From assembly GCA_005798685.1 (NCBI GenBank), contig SYIT01000084.1, forward strand, positions 1-37,436: DNA of 37,436 nt, read 5' to 3'. The stretch's first letter is position 1. Every line of letters starts with the position of its first letter. The DNA comes from Actinomycetota bacterium (GTDB taxonomy: Bacteria; Actinomycetota; Thermoleophilia; Solirubrobacterales; Solirubrobacteraceae). Below the pieces are notes generated by a model. The model was not told where the DNA came from. It did not search any database and worked only from the letters and a program-made list of their open reading frames with translations. The position numbers and the translations under genes are program-made. Shown in pieces: positions 7,599 to 17,032 of this stretch.

Positions 7599-9028
7599 CG
7601 GCAGCGGGCCCAGGCCGAGATTTGCCCGTGTTTGGTGATCAGCCTGAAGCCACGTGGCGCAAAGTCGGTGTCGACAGGCACTCCGTCAGCGCGGCCGTAG
7701 CGTTGATGCGTCTTGTCGCCGACGAAGACGAGCGCCACGCCGCTCGTCGGCGACACGTCGGCCCGAGCGACAACCGATCCGGCCGCTGAGTTACGGATCC
7801 AAAGCGAGTCCGGAATCAGCCCGAAAGCCGGGAGACTTAGCGGCCCACAGCGCAGCGCAGCGACCACCTTCGGATCGGCAAGGGTCGCCTCAAGGTCATT
7901 GTGGACGGCCGATATGTAGCGGATCTCTACGCCAGCGCGGCGGAAGATGTCAGTGCGGTGAACCGTGAAAGCAGCGCCGGCGATCACAACCGCTAATGCC
8001 GCCAGCGCCCAGCCCCGGCGCAGCCAGCTTCCGCGATCGAGCTCGGCCCAGCCTGCCAGCGCGTAACCGGCAAACAGCAGCAGAGTTATCGAGGGGATCG
8101 TAAGGTACCGCGGCAGCAGCGAGAGGCCGAAGATGCCAACGCAGATGAAGGTCAGAGTCCCGGTCGCGATTAGTCCCAGTGGAAGGTAGAACGACTTCGC
8201 CCTGCGTCTGAAGATCTCGATCAAGATGCCAACCCCGATCAGCATCAACTGCGGGTTGCGTATAACGCCTACCAGCGCGTCGATGAATGTCGCCGGCACT
8301 TTGGCGATGCCGCGCTCACGACCGAGTTCGGCGGCTAGGCTGCTGGTCGCCGTCAGTGCGTATAGCGGCTGGCCTACCGCCCACCAGTCGAAGAGTCCCC
8401 ACAGCAGCGGCGCGACGAGGACCAAGGCCAGCAGCCCGAGGTGCGGGCTGCGCCGCCCGCTGGAATAGTCCTTCGGCCAGCAGCACCAGAGCCAGTAGAT
8501 GCCTGCCAGAAGCCAAGCCTCAGGGCGCAGCAGTCCGGCCGCAGCGAGCAGCACCAGCACCGAGACACCGCGTCGTTTGCGCTCCGCCTCGAGCGCAGCA
8601 GCGACGAAGATCAAGGCCAGGAACGGCATGTCGGCGAAGCCGCGCGCGGCGTAGAGAATCAAGCTCAGGTTGGTCGCAACCAGCAGCGCCGCGACGATCC
8701 CCGGCCAAGCTCCGAATACAACGCGGCCGATCCGCCAGATCGCCCACGCACAGACGACCAGCGAGAGCGCACATATGAGGACCATCAGCTGAGCACTGTC
8801 GTCACCGACGATTGCTCCGAGGATCGCCGCGAGCAGCAGATAGAGCGGGTGAGCGGTCGGAGCTCGGTAGGCGTCTATCGCCGGAACCTGCCCGGCGAAG
8901 AACTCGCGGCCCCAGACGAGGTGGTAGTAGGCGTCGTAGCCCGGGTAGCTGCCCGCGAGCAACCAGACGACGATCGTCAGCGCCGCCGCCAGCGCCAACA
9001 CGATCAGTTCACGACGCGAGAAAGTCAC
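7595..9028 (-). CDS. GT-C-type integral membrane glycosyltransferase-like protein
   Basis: 477 residues with about 10-12 membrane helices. After the first helix comes a periplasmic loop with YPGYDAYYHLVWGREF (Asp32), the acidic loop position used by GT-C enzymes such as ArnT and protein mannosyltransferases. A second loop, ARGFADMPFLALIFVAA, resembles the ArnT/PMT-like FADMP motif after helix 3-4. A soluble domain of about 110 residues follows the last helix (about 365-477). Family enzymes use polyprenyl-phosphate sugars on the outer membrane face, so it probably decorates the exported glycan or proteins. GTG 9028 overlaps the stop of the upstream ligase gene by 4 bp (GTGA). The GT-C fold is likely; the substrate is unknown. 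Confidence 0.8.
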   Translation of the reverse strand: MTFSRRELIVLALAAALTIVVWLLAGSYPGYDAYYHLVWGREFFAGQVPAIDAYRAPTAHPLYLLLAAILGAIVGDDSAQLMVLICALSLVVCAWAIWRIGRVVFGAWPGIVAALLVATNLSLILYAARGFADMPFLALIFVAAALEAERKRRGVSVLVLLAAAGLLRPEAWLLAGIYWLWCCWPKDYSSGRRSPHLGLLALVLVAPLLWGLFDWWAVGQPLYALTATSSLAAELGRERGIAKVPATFIDALVGVIRNPQLMLIGVGILIEIFRRRAKSFYLPLGLIATGTLTFICVGIFGLSLLPRYLTIPSITLLLFAGYALAGWAELDRGSWLRRGWALAALAVVIAGAAFTVHRTDIFRRAGVEIRYISAVHNDLEATLADPKVVAALRCGPLSLPAFGLIPDSLWIRNSAAGSVVARADVSPTSGVALVFVGDKTHQRYGRADGVPVDTDFAPRGFRLITKHGQISAWARCR

Positions 9029-10491
9029 CGACTCGAACTCTCGTCCTGCTCCTGCGAGCGGGCGGCGGCCAGCGAAGTGGCGACGCCGAGCAGAACCCAG
9101 GTCAGTGGGTCTTCAAGGAAGGCCGCGTAGATCAAGGTGTGGACGACGACAGCCGTGAATGCGGCGGCCACACCGACCTGCATCTCGGGCCATGGCGCCG
9201 AGCGAGCTCCACGCAGCGCACGGATAAATGCCAACACCAAGAGAGCCAGATAGGCGAAGAGGCCAACCACGCCCTGCTCCGCAGCAACTGTCACCGGGAT
9301 CGTGTGCGATGCCGAAGCGGCGCGCTCGAATGAAACGTCGTTGCTTCGCCGGTACTGGCGCGAGAACGACCCCGCCCCCCAGCCCTGAACTGGGCGCTCG
9401 ACGAAGAGCTTGCCGCCTCCGGTGACGAGCGCGGCTCGGCCACTGGTAACGCGCTCGGCCGTCTTACCACCACTCAGCGCGCCGCTGCCAACAGCCGCGG
9501 CAATTCCTCCCAGCAGCACTGCCGCAACGACGACGCCGACCGTCCAGCGCACACTCCAGCGCAGCGCAGCGATCACTGCCAAGCCGGCGAGGAGCGCGAC
9601 GAAGCTCGATTGCGAAAGCGTGATCAACAGCCCGCCGAAGAGAATTGCTGCCGCAAGCGCGCCGAGCGCGACCTGCCTGTTGCGCTTCTGCCAGCAGATC
9701 CAAGCGACGAGGAGGACGATCACAACAACGAGGAATCGGCCGAAGATGTTGGGGTCGAAAAAGACCGAGTTGACGCGGAAGTAGTCGGTGAACTGGTTCG
9801 ATGCGATCACCTTCGGATTGAGAAAGATGTGGCGCGTGGCGAATTCGAAGAAGCCGACGGCGGTGAGCACTAAGGCCAGCCCGACGAGCACGGCAAGCGC
9901 GCGGCCGGCGAGCTTCTCGGTCCAGCGCGAGCGTGCGATCAGGACGAACAGCAGCGCGAACGGCACGTAGAAGAAGACGACGTTCTCAAGCGCCGGGGCG
10001 CTGCCAAGGCCGTATGCGCTCTGAACCGAGTAGATCACGAGCACGGCGGCGACCACCCACTCCAGAGCGCCTGGCCTTAGCCCTTCTTCGCTGGCGCCGC
10101 TACGCAGCCGCGGCAGCAGCCACGCAAGCGCGCCGGCGGCGACAACGAGATAGAGGCCAAGCAAGAGGCTGGCCGTCGAGTCGCCAACGGCGATCGGGAT
10201 CCGGAATGGCAAGGTGAGCACTACGGCGATTGGGAAGGCGGTGGGCCGCCGCGTGAAAAGGATCACCAGAGCCGCCAAGGCCAAAATTCCGATCAGCAGC
10301 GCTGCAACCGCCAGAATCGGACGGTCGCGCAAGGTCGCCAGCTGGTCGGCGTCAGCGACGTGGACGACGAGAATCAGCGGCGCAACGACCAGCGTCGCGA
10401 GCATCAGCCGCGCGCGCGCCGTCGCCGAGCCGACGACGAGCGTCGCTCCGGCCAGAAGGCTGCAGATTGTTAGCGCGAGAGCAGTTGCCAT
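9025..10491 (-). CDS. O-antigen ligase/polymerase-family membrane protein (Wzy/WaaL-like)
   Basis: 488 residues with about 12 hydrophobic helices and one larger outer loop. Family landmarks are NSVFFDPNIFGRFL (DPN at 246-248), the loop segment ERPVQGWGAGSF, and SHTIPVTVAAEQGVVGLFAYLALL, in which the His is the conserved loop residue of the Wzy_C family. These enzymes polymerise lipid-linked repeat units or transfer the finished glycan to an acceptor on the outer face of the membrane. A diderm lipopolysaccharide is not implied; actinobacteria use such proteins for capsule or wall glycans. Its 5' end overlaps the 3' end of the FlgD-like gene by 22 bp and its 3' end overlaps the GT-C gene, so the three are probably co-transcribed. 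Confidence 0.88.
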   Translation of the reverse strand: MATALALTICSLLAGATLVVGSATARARLMLATLVVAPLILVVHVADADQLATLRDRPILAVAALLIGILALAALVILFTRRPTAFPIAVVLTLPFRIPIAVGDSTASLLLGLYLVVAAGALAWLLPRLRSGASEEGLRPGALEWVVAAVLVIYSVQSAYGLGSAPALENVVFFYVPFALLFVLIARSRWTEKLAGRALAVLVGLALVLTAVGFFEFATRHIFLNPKVIASNQFTDYFRVNSVFFDPNIFGRFLVVVIVLLVAWICWQKRNRQVALGALAAAILFGGLLITLSQSSFVALLAGLAVIAALRWSVRWTVGVVVAAVLLGGIAAAVGSGALSGGKTAERVTSGRAALVTGGGKLFVERPVQGWGAGSFSRQYRRSNDVSFERAASASHTIPVTVAAEQGVVGLFAYLALLVLAFIRALRGARSAPWPEMQVGVAAAFTAVVVHTLIYAAFLEDPLTWVLLGVATSLAAARSQEQDESSSR

Positions 10492-12260
10492 GAGCGCGTC
10501 ATCAGTCCTTGAACATCAGGATCGGTTGCTAGTCGTGAAGGGAGCTGCGGTAGGCCGTACCGAATCACGGTTCCCTTGCCAACGCGGAAAGCGACGATCG
10601 TTAATGCGCCGACGCCGGTCACCGCCGAGGCCAGCGGTTCACCCTGAGGAACCGTCTTCGTTTCCTCGATCACGTCGTAGTCGTTGAAGAGCCCGCTCGT
10701 CCCCTTGAAGAGTTTGATTCGATCTTCGCCGGCGGTGATGTCGAAGTTGCCGCCCGCAGGAGGCTCCAGCGTGCTGCCAAAGATGTCGGCTGTAGCTGCT
10801 GGCAACGGCGAAACAAGGTTGGCCCTCTTCGTCAGCGTGACGGAGCGAAGCAGCGAATCGGTTCCTGCCTCAACGAGCGTTCCACCAGCAGTCACGAAGG
10901 TGCGCAGCTTGCGCGCCGCGGCCGCTGGCAGCCACACCGTGTCGCCGACCAGCAGCACACCGGTGTGGCCGGCGAGCGTCGGCCCGCGGCCACTCGCGAG
11001 GCCGTAATCGGTCGTCAGGTCGTAGCGGTATCGGTTACGGGCAAGCCATTTCATTATCGGCTGCTCTTGCAGCGCAAAGCGCGCCGGCAGCGGCGTGCCA
11101 AGGACGCGCCTGAGCGCTGCCGGGCCGCCTGTGGTAAGCAGGTTGGGTTCGCCGTCGCCATCATCGTCAACCGGGTTTCGGCCCTGCCATGTGATTAGCG
11201 GCAGCACGACCAACACCGGGTGCGAGCCGGCATCGTCGATGGGGAGCGGAACAGATGCCCGCAAGGCTCCCTTCTTGGCCGTGAAGAGCATCAGCTGCGA
11301 GGCCTTGCCGCGCGGTTTGACGCGAACCATCGAGGCCGAGCTGCGACCGCGCTGCGTGGCAGGCTCGCCGAGCCGGCTGAGCGTCCAGCTAAATCGCTGA
11401 CCGTTGGCCAAGACCGCCACACTGGCGACCGAACCGGCCTTGGTTGGCAGCAGCGGCGGCTGCGCGGCAATCGGGCGAACCGCGATGCCACCACGGCCTG
11501 GCAGCGGCTGGCCGTAGACGGTGATCGGCATGCCCTTTGAATCGAGCGGTACCGAGCTGCCGAGAACTCCGGCCGCATCGCGGCGCTGCGCGACAACAAG
11601 GTAGGTTCCGGGCGCTACCAAGCGGCCGTCGGCACCGCGCCCGCTCCAACTTGCGCGGTCGGAGCCTTCCGCGATCGGCAGCTCAGCAACCTGCTCGGTT
11701 GGCAGCGGCGCAGTGCGGAAAATCAACAGCCTCCCTTCGCGCGCGGCGCTGTTGAGGCGAATCTCTGCTGGCTGGCCATCGGCGCGCGGCAGCAGCTCTG
11801 GGCCCGCGCCGGCGCCGGGGCCGATCGAGACGACGGTGATCTTAGGCGGCGTGTCATCAACGCGAAACGACTTCGGAACGACGATGCTGCGGCCCTCACG
11901 GCGAAGAGTGACGCGAATTCGGTAGCGGCCGTCGGCGGCGACCTTGCCGTTGGCGTCGCGGCCATTCCAAGTCAGCGGTGCGATTGTGCGGTAGGCGGGA
12001 AGCTCAATTCCGGAGGCGATTTCACGGATGCTGTCGCCGCGCTGATCAACGACAGCTACGTCCACCAGTTCGCTGCGCTTCAGCCGAAAGGTGATCCGCT
12101 GCCGTTCGAAACGGCCGTCACCGTTCGGCGAGATTGCCTCCGAACCGAGCCGGAACGAGAGCAGCACCGGATCGGCGGTCTTCAGCTCCTGGGCGAAGAA
12201 GAAAGCAGCCCCGGTGGCGAGCACGAGCAGCGCGAAAAAGAGCTGTGCGAGCCGTGTCAA
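10470..12260 (-). CDS. Secreted or membrane-anchored protein with two FlgD-like Ig units and a DMFase-beta-like C-terminal domain
   Basis: 596 residues. One N-terminal hydrophobic segment (about 5-24) acts as signal or anchor. SPNGDGRFE at 44-52 and [20 protein letters not shown] at 98-117 form one FlgD-type Ig unit; [19 protein letters not shown] at 205-223 forms a second. After a linker, [16 protein letters not shown] with DDDGDG (348-370), then [22 protein letters not shown] and [16 protein letters not shown], resemble the amidotransferase-like C-terminal region of the N,N-dimethylformamidase large subunit. No enzymatic activity is claimed. The start is TTG 12260, overlapping the upstream stop as TTGA; no better start exists nearby. 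Position between the phosphatase and the ligase suggests a surface role tied to the glycan. Confidence 0.75.
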   Translation of the reverse strand: MTRLAQLFFALLVLATGAAFFFAQELKTADPVLLSFRLGSEAISPNGDGRFERQRITFRLKRSELVDVAVVDQRGDSIREIASGIELPAYRTIAPLTWNGRDANGKVAADGRYRIRVTLRREGRSIVVPKSFRVDDTPPKITVVSIGPGAGAGPELLPRADGQPAEIRLNSAAREGRLLIFRTAPLPTEQVAELPIAEGSDRASWSGRGADGRLVAPGTYLVVAQRRDAAGVLGSSVPLDSKGMPITVYGQPLPGRGGIAVRPIAAQPPLLPTKAGSVASVAVLANGQRFSWTLSRLGEPATQRGRSSASMVRVKPRGKASQLMLFTAKKGALRASVPLPIDDAGSHPVLVVLPLITWQGRNPVDDDGDGEPNLLTTGGPAALRRVLGTPLPARFALQEQPIMKWLARNRYRYDLTTDYGLASGRGPTLAGHTGVLLVGDTVWLPAAAARKLRTFVTAGGTLVEAGTDSLLRSVTLTKRANLVSPLPAATADIFGSTLEPPAGGNFDITAGEDRIKLFKGTSGLFNDYDVIEETKTVPQGEPLASAVTGVGALTIVAFRVGKGTVIRYGLPQLPSRLATDPDVQGLMTRSWQLLSR

Positions 12261-12784
12261 AGCGCCACAAGGCTTCCGTTATCGGGGCGCTCCGACCCGT
12301 CCCTGCCGGCAGCACGCAGCGCAAGGCGGATCACGTTGCCATGGCAGATAATCACGGTTGCCCCAGTTTCGCTGCGCGCGCGCCAATCGTCCAGCCCCGC
12401 CGCCACGCGTGCAGCCTGAGTCGCAAAACTCTCACCGCCCGGGAATCCCCAGTCGGCCTCTAGTTCAACAAATGCCGTGAACGCTTCGGGATCCTCCGCG
12501 GCGACGTCGGCAAAGCTGCGATCGGTCCACTCGCCGGTCTCGGTTTCAGCGAAACGGGCATCGATCTGTGGCTCAAGACCGATCAACTCGGAGACGATTG
12601 TCGCCGTCTGCAGTGCCCGTGAAATGTTGCTTGAGACCAGCGTTATCGGCTCCACGGCGGCTACCGCCAGCGCCAACTGACGAGCCTGCTCGCGACCGGT
12701 TTCGTTGAGCGGCACGTCGCCCCAACCCTGAAAACGTCCCTCCAAGTTGTAGGCGGTCTGTCCGTGCCTTGCTAGATAGATCAC
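12257..12784 (-). CDS. Histidine phosphatase (phosphoglycerate mutase-like superfamily)
   Basis: 175 residues, a little shorter than the usual 190-220. LARHGQT at 4-10 contains the phospho-accepting His7; SRALQT at 55-60 supplies Arg56; ETETGEW at 80-86 the acidic proton donor; and ICHGNVIR at 146-153 the second catalytic His148. All core residues are present, so it should be an active phosphatase or mutase of the cofactor-independent branch of this superfamily (GpmB/CobC-like). The substrate is not predictable. GTG 12784 overlaps the stop of the LytR_C gene by 4 bp (GTGA). Cytoplasmic; the operon context is cell-envelope glycan synthesis. Confidence 0.9.
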   Translation of the reverse strand: MIYLARHGQTAYNLEGRFQGWGDVPLNETGREQARQLALAVAAVEPITLVSSNISRALQTATIVSELIGLEPQIDARFAETETGEWTDRSFADVAAEDPEAFTAFVELEADWGFPGGESFATQAARVAAGLDDWRARSETGATVIICHGNVIRLALRAAGRDGSERPDNGSLVAL

Positions 12785-13989
12785 TGCGCTTGATCGGCAC
12801 CGAGCACTACGACGACGACGGCGCTCTGGCCGAGGACGCGGATGTTCTCGTCGATCACCGTCACAGCAGAGCTGCTCAGTCCGAGTGTCTTTGCCACTTC
12901 ATCTGCGGCCGCTTTAGCTCCAGTGTCGTAGTAGACCGTCGAAGTCTGGGCGGACTGGTCGGGTGCCGTTGAGACCGGCCCGACCTGAGTGAAACCCGCC
13001 GTTTGAAGTTTGTCGGCCGCCGCTCTGGCCAGGCCACTGCCGGTCGTGCCGTTAAGGACGGCGACCTGCGTCTTGGCCTTGTCAACAGTTCCGCCGTCAG
13101 GGGCTGTTTGCGTAGTCGTCGGCGCCGGCTCAACGCTGTTGGTTGCGGGAGTGGAGGTAGTACTTGAGCCACCACCACCAAAGACCTGAGTGATCAAGAC
13201 GAAGGCGATCACGATGATTGCGAGCCCACCGACGATCACCAGCACCAGCGACCGTCTGCCGCCTTCGGCTGGCTCTCCGCTATCGGCGCGGCTGGCGCGC
13301 GGCGCCGGTGGGCGCACCAGTGGGATCGATATCTCATCGGTCGCGCCCCGGGCCGGCGCAACGGGCCGTGGGCGCGGGCGCGCTGGCGGTGGCCGCGCGG
13401 CGGCGCTGGTGGCAGGTGCCGGCGCAGGAGGCGCCGGTGGAATGGCCGGCGGCGGCGCAGCCGGCGCAGCGGCTGCTGGCGGCGCATCGCCGGCGGGCGG
13501 CGCGGAAGGATTGGCGGCAGGCTTCTCTGCGGCCTTGGCGGAATCGCCAGCGGCCGGTTTCGCGCCAGGTGTAGGAATAGCGCCGGTCGTCGGCTTCGCT
13601 GGCTGCCTCGGAACAGCGCCGCCTGAGGCCTTCGGCGCTGGCCCTGGCACAGCACCGGTGACCGGCTTTGCCCCCGGCTTCGCTGGCGGGGGCTTAACCG
13701 GAGCGCGCGGGCGCCCTGCCGCTGTAGCGGCAGCGCCGGTTGCCGCTCCTGCGGTGGCGGCGGCAGTAGCTGGCGCCGGGCGCGCAGCCTCCTCGCTGAT
13801 CCGCTCAGCTGCCTCGGCGTCACGTTCGGGGGAGCGCCCGGCCCAGTCACGGAGCCGTTTGACTTCGCGCGCCTGCGCCGCATAGAGCGCAGCGAGCACG
13901 CCGAGGCCTACTACTGCGGCTAGGCCGGCGAGCGCACCGATGTGGTCGATCTCGCTAGAGATCGAGAGAGCAGCAGGAACAAGCGTCAT
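12781..13989 (-). CDS. Membrane protein with Pro/Ala-rich linker and C-terminal LytR_C domain
   Basis: 402 residues. First membrane helix at about 17-38, then a charged stretch, then some 150 residues of low-complexity Pro/Ala/Lys sequence with loose repeats ([35 protein letters not shown]). A second helix ([20 protein letters not shown]) leads to a Ser/Thr-rich spacer and a LytR C-terminal domain ([26 protein letters not shown] to the end). LytR_C domains are usually attached to LytR-CpsA-Psr enzymes that attach glycans to peptidoglycan; here the catalytic LCP domain is absent. The two-helix layout would put both ends outside and the low-complexity part in the cytoplasm, or the reverse. A TAAGAT box sits 9 nt before ATG 13989, so it may have its own leaderless transcript. 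Confidence 0.8.
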   Translation of the reverse strand: MTLVPAALSISSEIDHIGALAGLAAVVGLGVLAALYAAQAREVKRLRDWAGRSPERDAEAAERISEEAARPAPATAAATAGAATGAAATAAGRPRAPVKPPPAKPGAKPVTGAVPGPAPKASGGAVPRQPAKPTTGAIPTPGAKPAAGDSAKAAEKPAANPSAPPAGDAPPAAAAPAAPPPAIPPAPPAPAPATSAAARPPPARPRPRPVAPARGATDEISIPLVRPPAPRASRADSGEPAEGGRRSLVLVIVGGLAIIVIAFVLITQVFGGGGSSTTSTPATNSVEPAPTTTQTAPDGGTVDKAKTQVAVLNGTTGSGLARAAADKLQTAGFTQVGPVSTAPDQSAQTSTVYYDTGAKAAADEVAKTLGLSSSAVTVIDENIRVLGQSAVVVVVLGADQAQ

Positions 13990-13998
13990 CGAGGCTTG

Positions 13999-14004
13999 AT
14001 CTTA
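13999..14004 (-). promoter_or_regulatory. -10-like box before the LytR_C gene
   Basis: Reverse-strand TAAGAT, extended as CATAAGAT, 9 nt before ATG 13989. It overlaps the TAA stop codon of the upstream dehydratase gene (14004-14002), so it could give an internal promoter for the downstream half of the glycan cluster. Confidence 0.4.
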
Positions 14005-15960
14005 TGCGTTAGAGTCGCTGGACTGCTGATCGAGCGCCGCTGTAGCCGCATCTTGAGACCGATCGGCGTCTGTGAAGGCGGCAACTTTGGCCGCCAGCGC
14101 GGCAGCATCACCGCTCGCCGTCAACACTCCGATCTCATCAAACCAGGCAGCAATCTCGCCACTCTGGCGCGCTTTACGCGATGCGTGGACGATCTTCTCA
14201 GCCGGCGTTGGCTGCGGTCGCTCATGCGGGTTGAAGAGCTCCTCGTGGAGCTTCTCGCCCGGTCTGCGGCCGATTACCTCGATCGCGATGTCACTGTCAG
14301 GCTCTAGCCCCGAAAGCTCGATCATGTCGCGCGCAAGGCCGATGATCGAAACTGGCTCGCCCATCTCAAGCACGAAAATCTCGCCGCCGCTGCCAAGCGA
14401 ACCGGAACGAATGATCAGCTGGACAGCCTCGGGAATCGTCATGAAGTAGCGCGTCATCCGCTCGTCGGTCACGGTCACAGGGCCACCGCGATCGATCTGG
14501 CGGCGGAAGATCGGCACGACTGAGCCGGAGGAGCCGAGCACGTTGCCAAATCGGACCGAGGCATAGTTGGTCTTTGGAAAGCGCGACCCCATCTCTTCGA
14601 CGGCATACTCGGCGAGTGCCTTCGAAGCGCCCATCACGGTCGCCGGGGCGACCGCCTTGTCGGTCGAAACGAGCACAAAGTTGCGAACTTCAACCTCGCC
14701 GGCCAGCTCCGCGACAAGCCGCGTCGCGACGGCGTTGTTACGGATCGCCTCGACCGGGTTGCTCTCCATCAGCCCAACGTGCTTGTAGGCGGCGGCGTGG
14801 AAGACAAATGTTGGGCGGTGCTGCTCAAAAACCTCGCGCATCCGCTCAGCGTCCTTGCAGTCAGCCAGCACCGCCGTCAGCGACGAGGGGTGGACGTGGC
14901 GATCCTCCTCAAGTTCGCGCTGGATCGCGAAGAGATTGTCCTCAGCGTGATCAAGGATCACGAGCCGGCGCGGCGCAATTCGCGCAATCTGGCGGCAGAG
15001 CTCGGCGCCGATTGAGCCGCCAGCGCCGGTCACCAGCACAATCTCCTTCGAGAGGTAGCTGCCTACCCGGTCCAATTCCATCCGCACCGGCTCGCGGCCG
15101 AGAATGTCCTCAACCTGAACTTCACGGACTTGGCGGACGACATGGCCAGAGCCGGCCTGCAGCAGTTCGAAGACGGTCGGCAGTGTGCGGACGGGGATCC
15201 CGCGATCGCGGCCGGCGCGCACGACGCGGCCCCGCAAGGTTCCTGGCGCCGAAGGAATTGCAATCAGAATCTCGTCTGGCTCGGCCTCGTCGAGGATCCG
15301 CCCCAGCTGCTCGGTTCCGCCGAGCACCTTTACGCCATCGATCCGAAGCCCGGCCTTAAGCGGGTCGTCGTCAACGAAGCCGACCGGGTTAAGCGCCAGC
15401 GTCGGGTTGCGCAGAATCTCGCGCAGCGTCAGGCGGCCGCCGTCACCGGCGCCGATTATCAGCACGCGGCGAGCATTCTTATCGGCGCGAAAGCCGCGGA
15501 TCGGCCGTTCACGGACGGTTCGGGCAACGAAGCGCACACCGCCGACGAAGAGCAGCATCAGCAGGAAGAAGAGCGCGAGCACGCCGGTTGGGACGAGCAC
15601 GTTGATCTCGCCGCCGGCCGATTGGTAGCTGACCGGGTGAATCAGAGCGACCAGCCCAGCGAGCGCGACGGTCAGTAGCGCGACGGCCTGCAGCACGCCG
15701 AGATAATCGCCCTGAGTTGCGTAACGCCACTGGCGCTGCTCGGCTCGCAGCAGCAGGAAGATCACGAGTGTCAGGACAACGACCCAAGGAATCGTCTCCT
15801 CAAAGAGCCGCTCGTAGCGCGGCGGCGGGCCAGCCGCTTGGTCGAAACGGAGCTGGAAAGCGAGAAAATAAGCCAGCGCGGCAAGCACCCCGTCAACCAG
15901 CAGCTGGGCAACTGAGTGGCGATGGAGCGGGAAAACTGCCGAGCGGAGACGACTGCGCAT
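14002..15960 (-). CDS. Membrane-bound nucleotide-sugar 4,6-dehydratase (PglF/WbpM/CapD family)
   Basis: 652 residues, the full length of membrane-anchored PglF/WbpM enzymes. Four membrane helices lie between about 20 and 145. A CoA-binding-like Rossmann domain starts with RVLIIGAGDGGRL (165-177). The catalytic SDR domain starts with VLVTGAGGSIGAELCRQI (308-325), followed by HAAAYKHV (388-395) and STDKAVAPATVMGASK (432-447), which supplies the Ser-Met-Lys triad typical of this branch (Met443, Lys447). Known reaction: UDP-GlcNAc to UDP-4-keto-6-deoxy-GlcNAc, first step to bacillosamine- or quinovosamine-type sugars. Met replacing the usual SDR Tyr is normal for the family. ATG 15960 has TAGAAT 9 nt upstream. 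Confidence 0.93.
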   Translation of the reverse strand: MRSRLRSAVFPLHRHSVAQLLVDGVLAALAYFLAFQLRFDQAAGPPPRYERLFEETIPWVVVLTLVIFLLLRAEQRQWRYATQGDYLGVLQAVALLTVALAGLVALIHPVSYQSAGGEINVLVPTGVLALFFLLMLLFVGGVRFVARTVRERPIRGFRADKNARRVLIIGAGDGGRLTLREILRNPTLALNPVGFVDDDPLKAGLRIDGVKVLGGTEQLGRILDEAEPDEILIAIPSAPGTLRGRVVRAGRDRGIPVRTLPTVFELLQAGSGHVVRQVREVQVEDILGREPVRMELDRVGSYLSKEIVLVTGAGGSIGAELCRQIARIAPRRLVILDHAEDNLFAIQRELEEDRHVHPSSLTAVLADCKDAERMREVFEQHRPTFVFHAAAYKHVGLMESNPVEAIRNNAVATRLVAELAGEVEVRNFVLVSTDKAVAPATVMGASKALAEYAVEEMGSRFPKTNYASVRFGNVLGSSGSVVPIFRRQIDRGGPVTVTDERMTRYFMTIPEAVQLIIRSGSLGSGGEIFVLEMGEPVSIIGLARDMIELSGLEPDSDIAIEVIGRRPGEKLHEELFNPHERPQPTPAEKIVHASRKARQSGEIAAWFDEIGVLTASGDAAALAAKVAAFTDADRSQDAATAALDQQSSDSNA

Positions 15961-15969
15961 CAGAGCGGC

Positions 15970-15975
15970 ATTCTA
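15970..15975 (-). promoter_or_regulatory. -10 box of the 4,6-dehydratase gene
   Basis: Reverse-strand TAGAAT, a close match to the actinobacterial consensus TANNNT, 9 nt before ATG 15960 and no Shine-Dalgarno between. It lies in the 64-bp gap behind the DUF354 gene and suggests a leaderless transcript. Confidence 0.5.
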
Positions 15976-16024
15976 GCTCTAATGCGCTCTCCCTTCAGCG
16001 CCGCGCAAGGATGCTCGCAGGCTT

Positions 16025-17032
16025 TCAGTGGGCGCTCAGCAGCAGCTCTACGAGCAGCTCTGGATCACGGCGCACGCGCGCGGCCTGCGTTGTTGCCCAG
16101 TCGGCGGCCGATCTGCGAGTGAGCACGACCGCGGCCGGGTCCTCAAGCCGCCCCATTCGGCGGTCGGCGATCAGCTTCTCGTCGACAGCGCCGATCTTTC
16201 CTTCGAAGCTCGTCAGCACCGGCGTGCCTAGCGCAACGGCCTCGCGATTCATCGTCCCACCAGCGCTGACGACGAGGTCAGCAAGCGCCACCAGAGATGG
16301 TCCATCGATCGCGATTTCAGGAATCACAAAGCCGCCGGCGGCAGCGAGTTCAGCACGCTGCTGCTCAGTCCGCGGCAGCACTACAACCTGACCCTGCTCG
16401 CGGAGACGAACCAAAACCTCGCTGAAGGTGTTGTTCTCAAAGCGGTGGTAGAGCGAGACGGACGGCGGCGTGCGAACGACGGCTAGTGGCTGTTCGCCGT
16501 CAAGGCCAAGCAGCTCGAGCACGGCGCGGTCGGGCTCAAAGTCGGCGAGGTAGTACTCCTCCTTTAGCCCGGGGTAACGACGGAGCTTGCCGCGCGCTCC
16601 ATAACGGTCTAGCCGCTCCGGCGGGATTACGTCAGGCACGACGACGGCCTGAGCGAGGCGGCAATTGACGTTGTGCTGGACGGTTGCCCACTCGTAATCG
16701 AACATTGTTGCGGCCGGAACGCTGAGCATTCGCGCCGCAACGTTGACGTCGTTTGAGCCGTGGCCGATCGCCAGATCGAAGTTGCGCCCGCGGGCCCAGC
16801 CGCGCAGCGCCAGCGAACGGTCGACAAGGCCACGCGCCTTCGCCGCCAGCTTGCCGCCGCGGTGACGGCCGATCACGGTCGCGTCGATTCCGTGCAGTTC
16901 GCAGAGCGCAACCGTCTGCGCGAAGTCGCGCGCCGTCACCTCGACCTCGGCGCCACGCGCTCGCAGCCGCTCAATCACCGGCGCCAGCACGAGCACGTGC
17001 GGCGAATTTGTTAGATCGACCCAGGCGCGCAT
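16025..17032 (-). CDS. DUF354 family protein (GT-B-like fold)
   Basis: 335 residues, standard family length. The N-terminus MRAWVDLTNSPHVLVLAPVI and the mid-part AIGHGSNDVNVAARML and MFDYEWATVQHNV are the hallmark DUF354 motifs. The C-terminal half has VVLPRTEQQRAEL and LVVSAGGTMNREAVALGTPVLTSFEGKIGAVD, reminiscent of UDP-GlcNAc 2-epimerases and GT-B nucleotide-sugar sites. Members are found in glycan clusters of archaea and bacteria; I know of no established activity. ATG 17032 overlaps the stop of the DegT gene by one base (TAATG), so the two are translationally coupled, suggesting that it acts on or after the amino-sugar step. Confidence 0.88.
   Translation of the reverse strand: MRAWVDLTNSPHVLVLAPVIERLRARGAEVEVTARDFAQTVALCELHGIDATVIGRHRGGKLAAKARGLVDRSLALRGWARGRNFDLAIGHGSNDVNVAARMLSVPAATMFDYEWATVQHNVNCRLAQAVVVPDVIPPERLDRYGARGKLRRYPGLKEEYYLADFEPDRAVLELLGLDGEQPLAVVRTPPSVSLYHRFENNTFSEVLVRLREQGQVVVLPRTEQQRAELAAAGGFVIPEIAIDGPSLVALADLVVSAGGTMNREAVALGTPVLTSFEGKIGAVDEKLIADRRMGRLEDPAAVVLTRRSAADWATTQAARVRRDPELLVELLLSAH

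Noticed and set aside
13190-13885. Gly/Ala-rich forward frame resembling a PE/PPE- or silk-like protein
   Set aside because: It is the complement of the Pro/Ala-rich linker of the LytR_C gene; such shadows are expected.
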